Shown here in pieces: positions 15,204 to 15,809 of a stretch of DNA of 15,809 nt. The stretch is from JBNKZU01 sp050301795 (GTDB lineage: Bacteria; Pseudomonadota; Gammaproteobacteria; Thiohalomonadales; Thiohalomonadaceae), in contig JBNKZU010000012.1 in assembly GCA_050301795.1 (NCBI GenBank), forward strand, positions 1 through 15,809, given 5' to 3'. The notes under the pieces were generated by a model. That model worked only from the letters and a program-made list of their open reading frames with translations. It searched no databases and was not told the DNA's origin. How positions within the stretch are numbered: position 1 is the first letter of the stretch; each line of letters starts with the position of its first letter. The position numbers and the translations under genes were made by a program.

Positions 15204-15809
15204 CTAAGGAATGGGCACCTCAAGAAGAGGTGAGACGTTTGTATGCGATTCACTAAAGCTCTGTTGAGTGATCGATTTTAAACGGTGGCTGGCGACCGAT
15301 GGCAGGATAGCTTGTACATCATCCGGGCGCACGAACTGACGGCCATCAATAAATGCCCACGCCTTTGCTGCTGATAGCACTGCTAGCCCGGCACGGGGTG
15401 AAAGACCAACCTTGTAAAGATTGGATGTGCGAGAGAACTCAATCAACTGGAGCACATACTCCACTAATGCCTCGCTGGTTTTGACCTTCTGCACCTCTTT
15501 TTGTAGATCGATCAACTCCTCTGAGCTCATCTTTGGAAGCAGCTTATCCATAGCAACTCGTTGCTGGTGATGATTGAGCAGTTCACGTTCCGCATTACGC
15601 TCAGGATATCCAATAGTGACAACCATCAAGAAGCGGTCGAGTTGTGATTCCGGCAGTGGAAAAGTGCCGATCTGATCGGTTGGGTTCTGGGTGGCAATTA
15701 CAAAGAAAGGCTCTGGTAGATGGTAGCTTTTACCCTCAATCGAGACCTGATACTCCTCCATCGCCTCAAGTAGAGCGCTTTGTGTTTTCGGTGTGGCACG
15801 GTTGATCTC
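15204..15809 (-). CDS. MoxR-family AAA+ ATPase (partial, N-terminus outside the window)
   Basis: The reading frame runs open to the last base, so only the C-terminal 201 residues are present. They begin EINRATPKTQSALLEAMEE, the end of Walker B and the following helix of MoxR proteins. Next come the sensor-1 block ATQNPTDQIGTFPLPE and the arginine-finger segment SQLDRF. The helical lid has LSPRAGLAVLSAAKAWA and DVQAILPSVASHRL. The Walker A motif lies beyond the edge. An internal ATG at 15761 is inside this conserved block and is not the real start. MoxR ATPases act as chaperone-like remodelers for partner proteins, commonly DUF58 or VWA-domain proteins. The downstream DUF58 and TgpA genes are the natural partners. 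The operon promoter is not visible. Confidence 0.93.
   Translation of the reverse strand, partial: EINRATPKTQSALLEAMEEYQVSIEGKSYHLPEPFFVIATQNPTDQIGTFPLPESQLDRFLMVVTIGYPERNAERELLNHHQQRVAMDKLLPKMSSEELIDLQKEVQKVKTSEALVEYVLQLIEFSRTSNLYKVGLSPRAGLAVLSAAKAWAFIDGRQFVRPDDVQAILPSVASHRLKSITQQSFSESHTNVSPLLEVPIP

Overview
The window is the chromosomal replication-origin neighbourhood of a moderately AT-rich gammaproteobacterium. Three things point there: the divergent order gyrB-recF-dnaN-dnaA | rpmH-rnpA-yidD-yidC-mnmE, the GyrB TOPRIM insert typical of that class, and protein sequences close to gammaproteobacterial types. The species cannot be named from the sequence. The origin regions show no GATC cluster, so this is not an enterobacterial Dam/SeqA-style oriC.

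Layout. (1) Positions 1-1301 are a complete IS256-family insertion sequence whose left end coincides with the first base of the window. (2) Positions 1379-7585, minus strand, hold the replication operon read as dnaA, dnaN, recF, gyrB. Two parS-like ParB-binding sites lie inside recF. Perfect DnaA boxes lie in the dnaA-dnaN gap and in the dnaA-rpmH gap, suggesting a bipartite origin. (3) Positions 7787-10188, plus strand, hold rpmH, rnpA, yidD and yidC, which supply ribosomal protein L34, the RNase P protein and the membrane-insertion machinery. A strong intrinsic terminator follows, then mnmE (tRNA wobble modification). (4) Positions 11645-15809, minus strand, converge on mnmE. They hold a tightly overlapping operon read as moxR-type AAA+ ATPase (cut by the window edge), a DUF58 protein, a TgpA-type membrane transglutaminase and a small uncharacterised multi-pass membrane protein.

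Most of the window is conserved housekeeping sequence, and I see no clearly new defence or metabolic system. The best observations are the pair of parS sites embedded in recF, an rnpA gene with no ATG, GTG or TTG start for a full-length product (ATT is the best candidate), a break in the usual mnmE-mnmG-rsmG-parA-parB order, and an unrecognised PQ-loop-like membrane protein at the end of the MoxR/DUF58/transglutaminase operon. No gene-free stretch exceeds about 215 bases.
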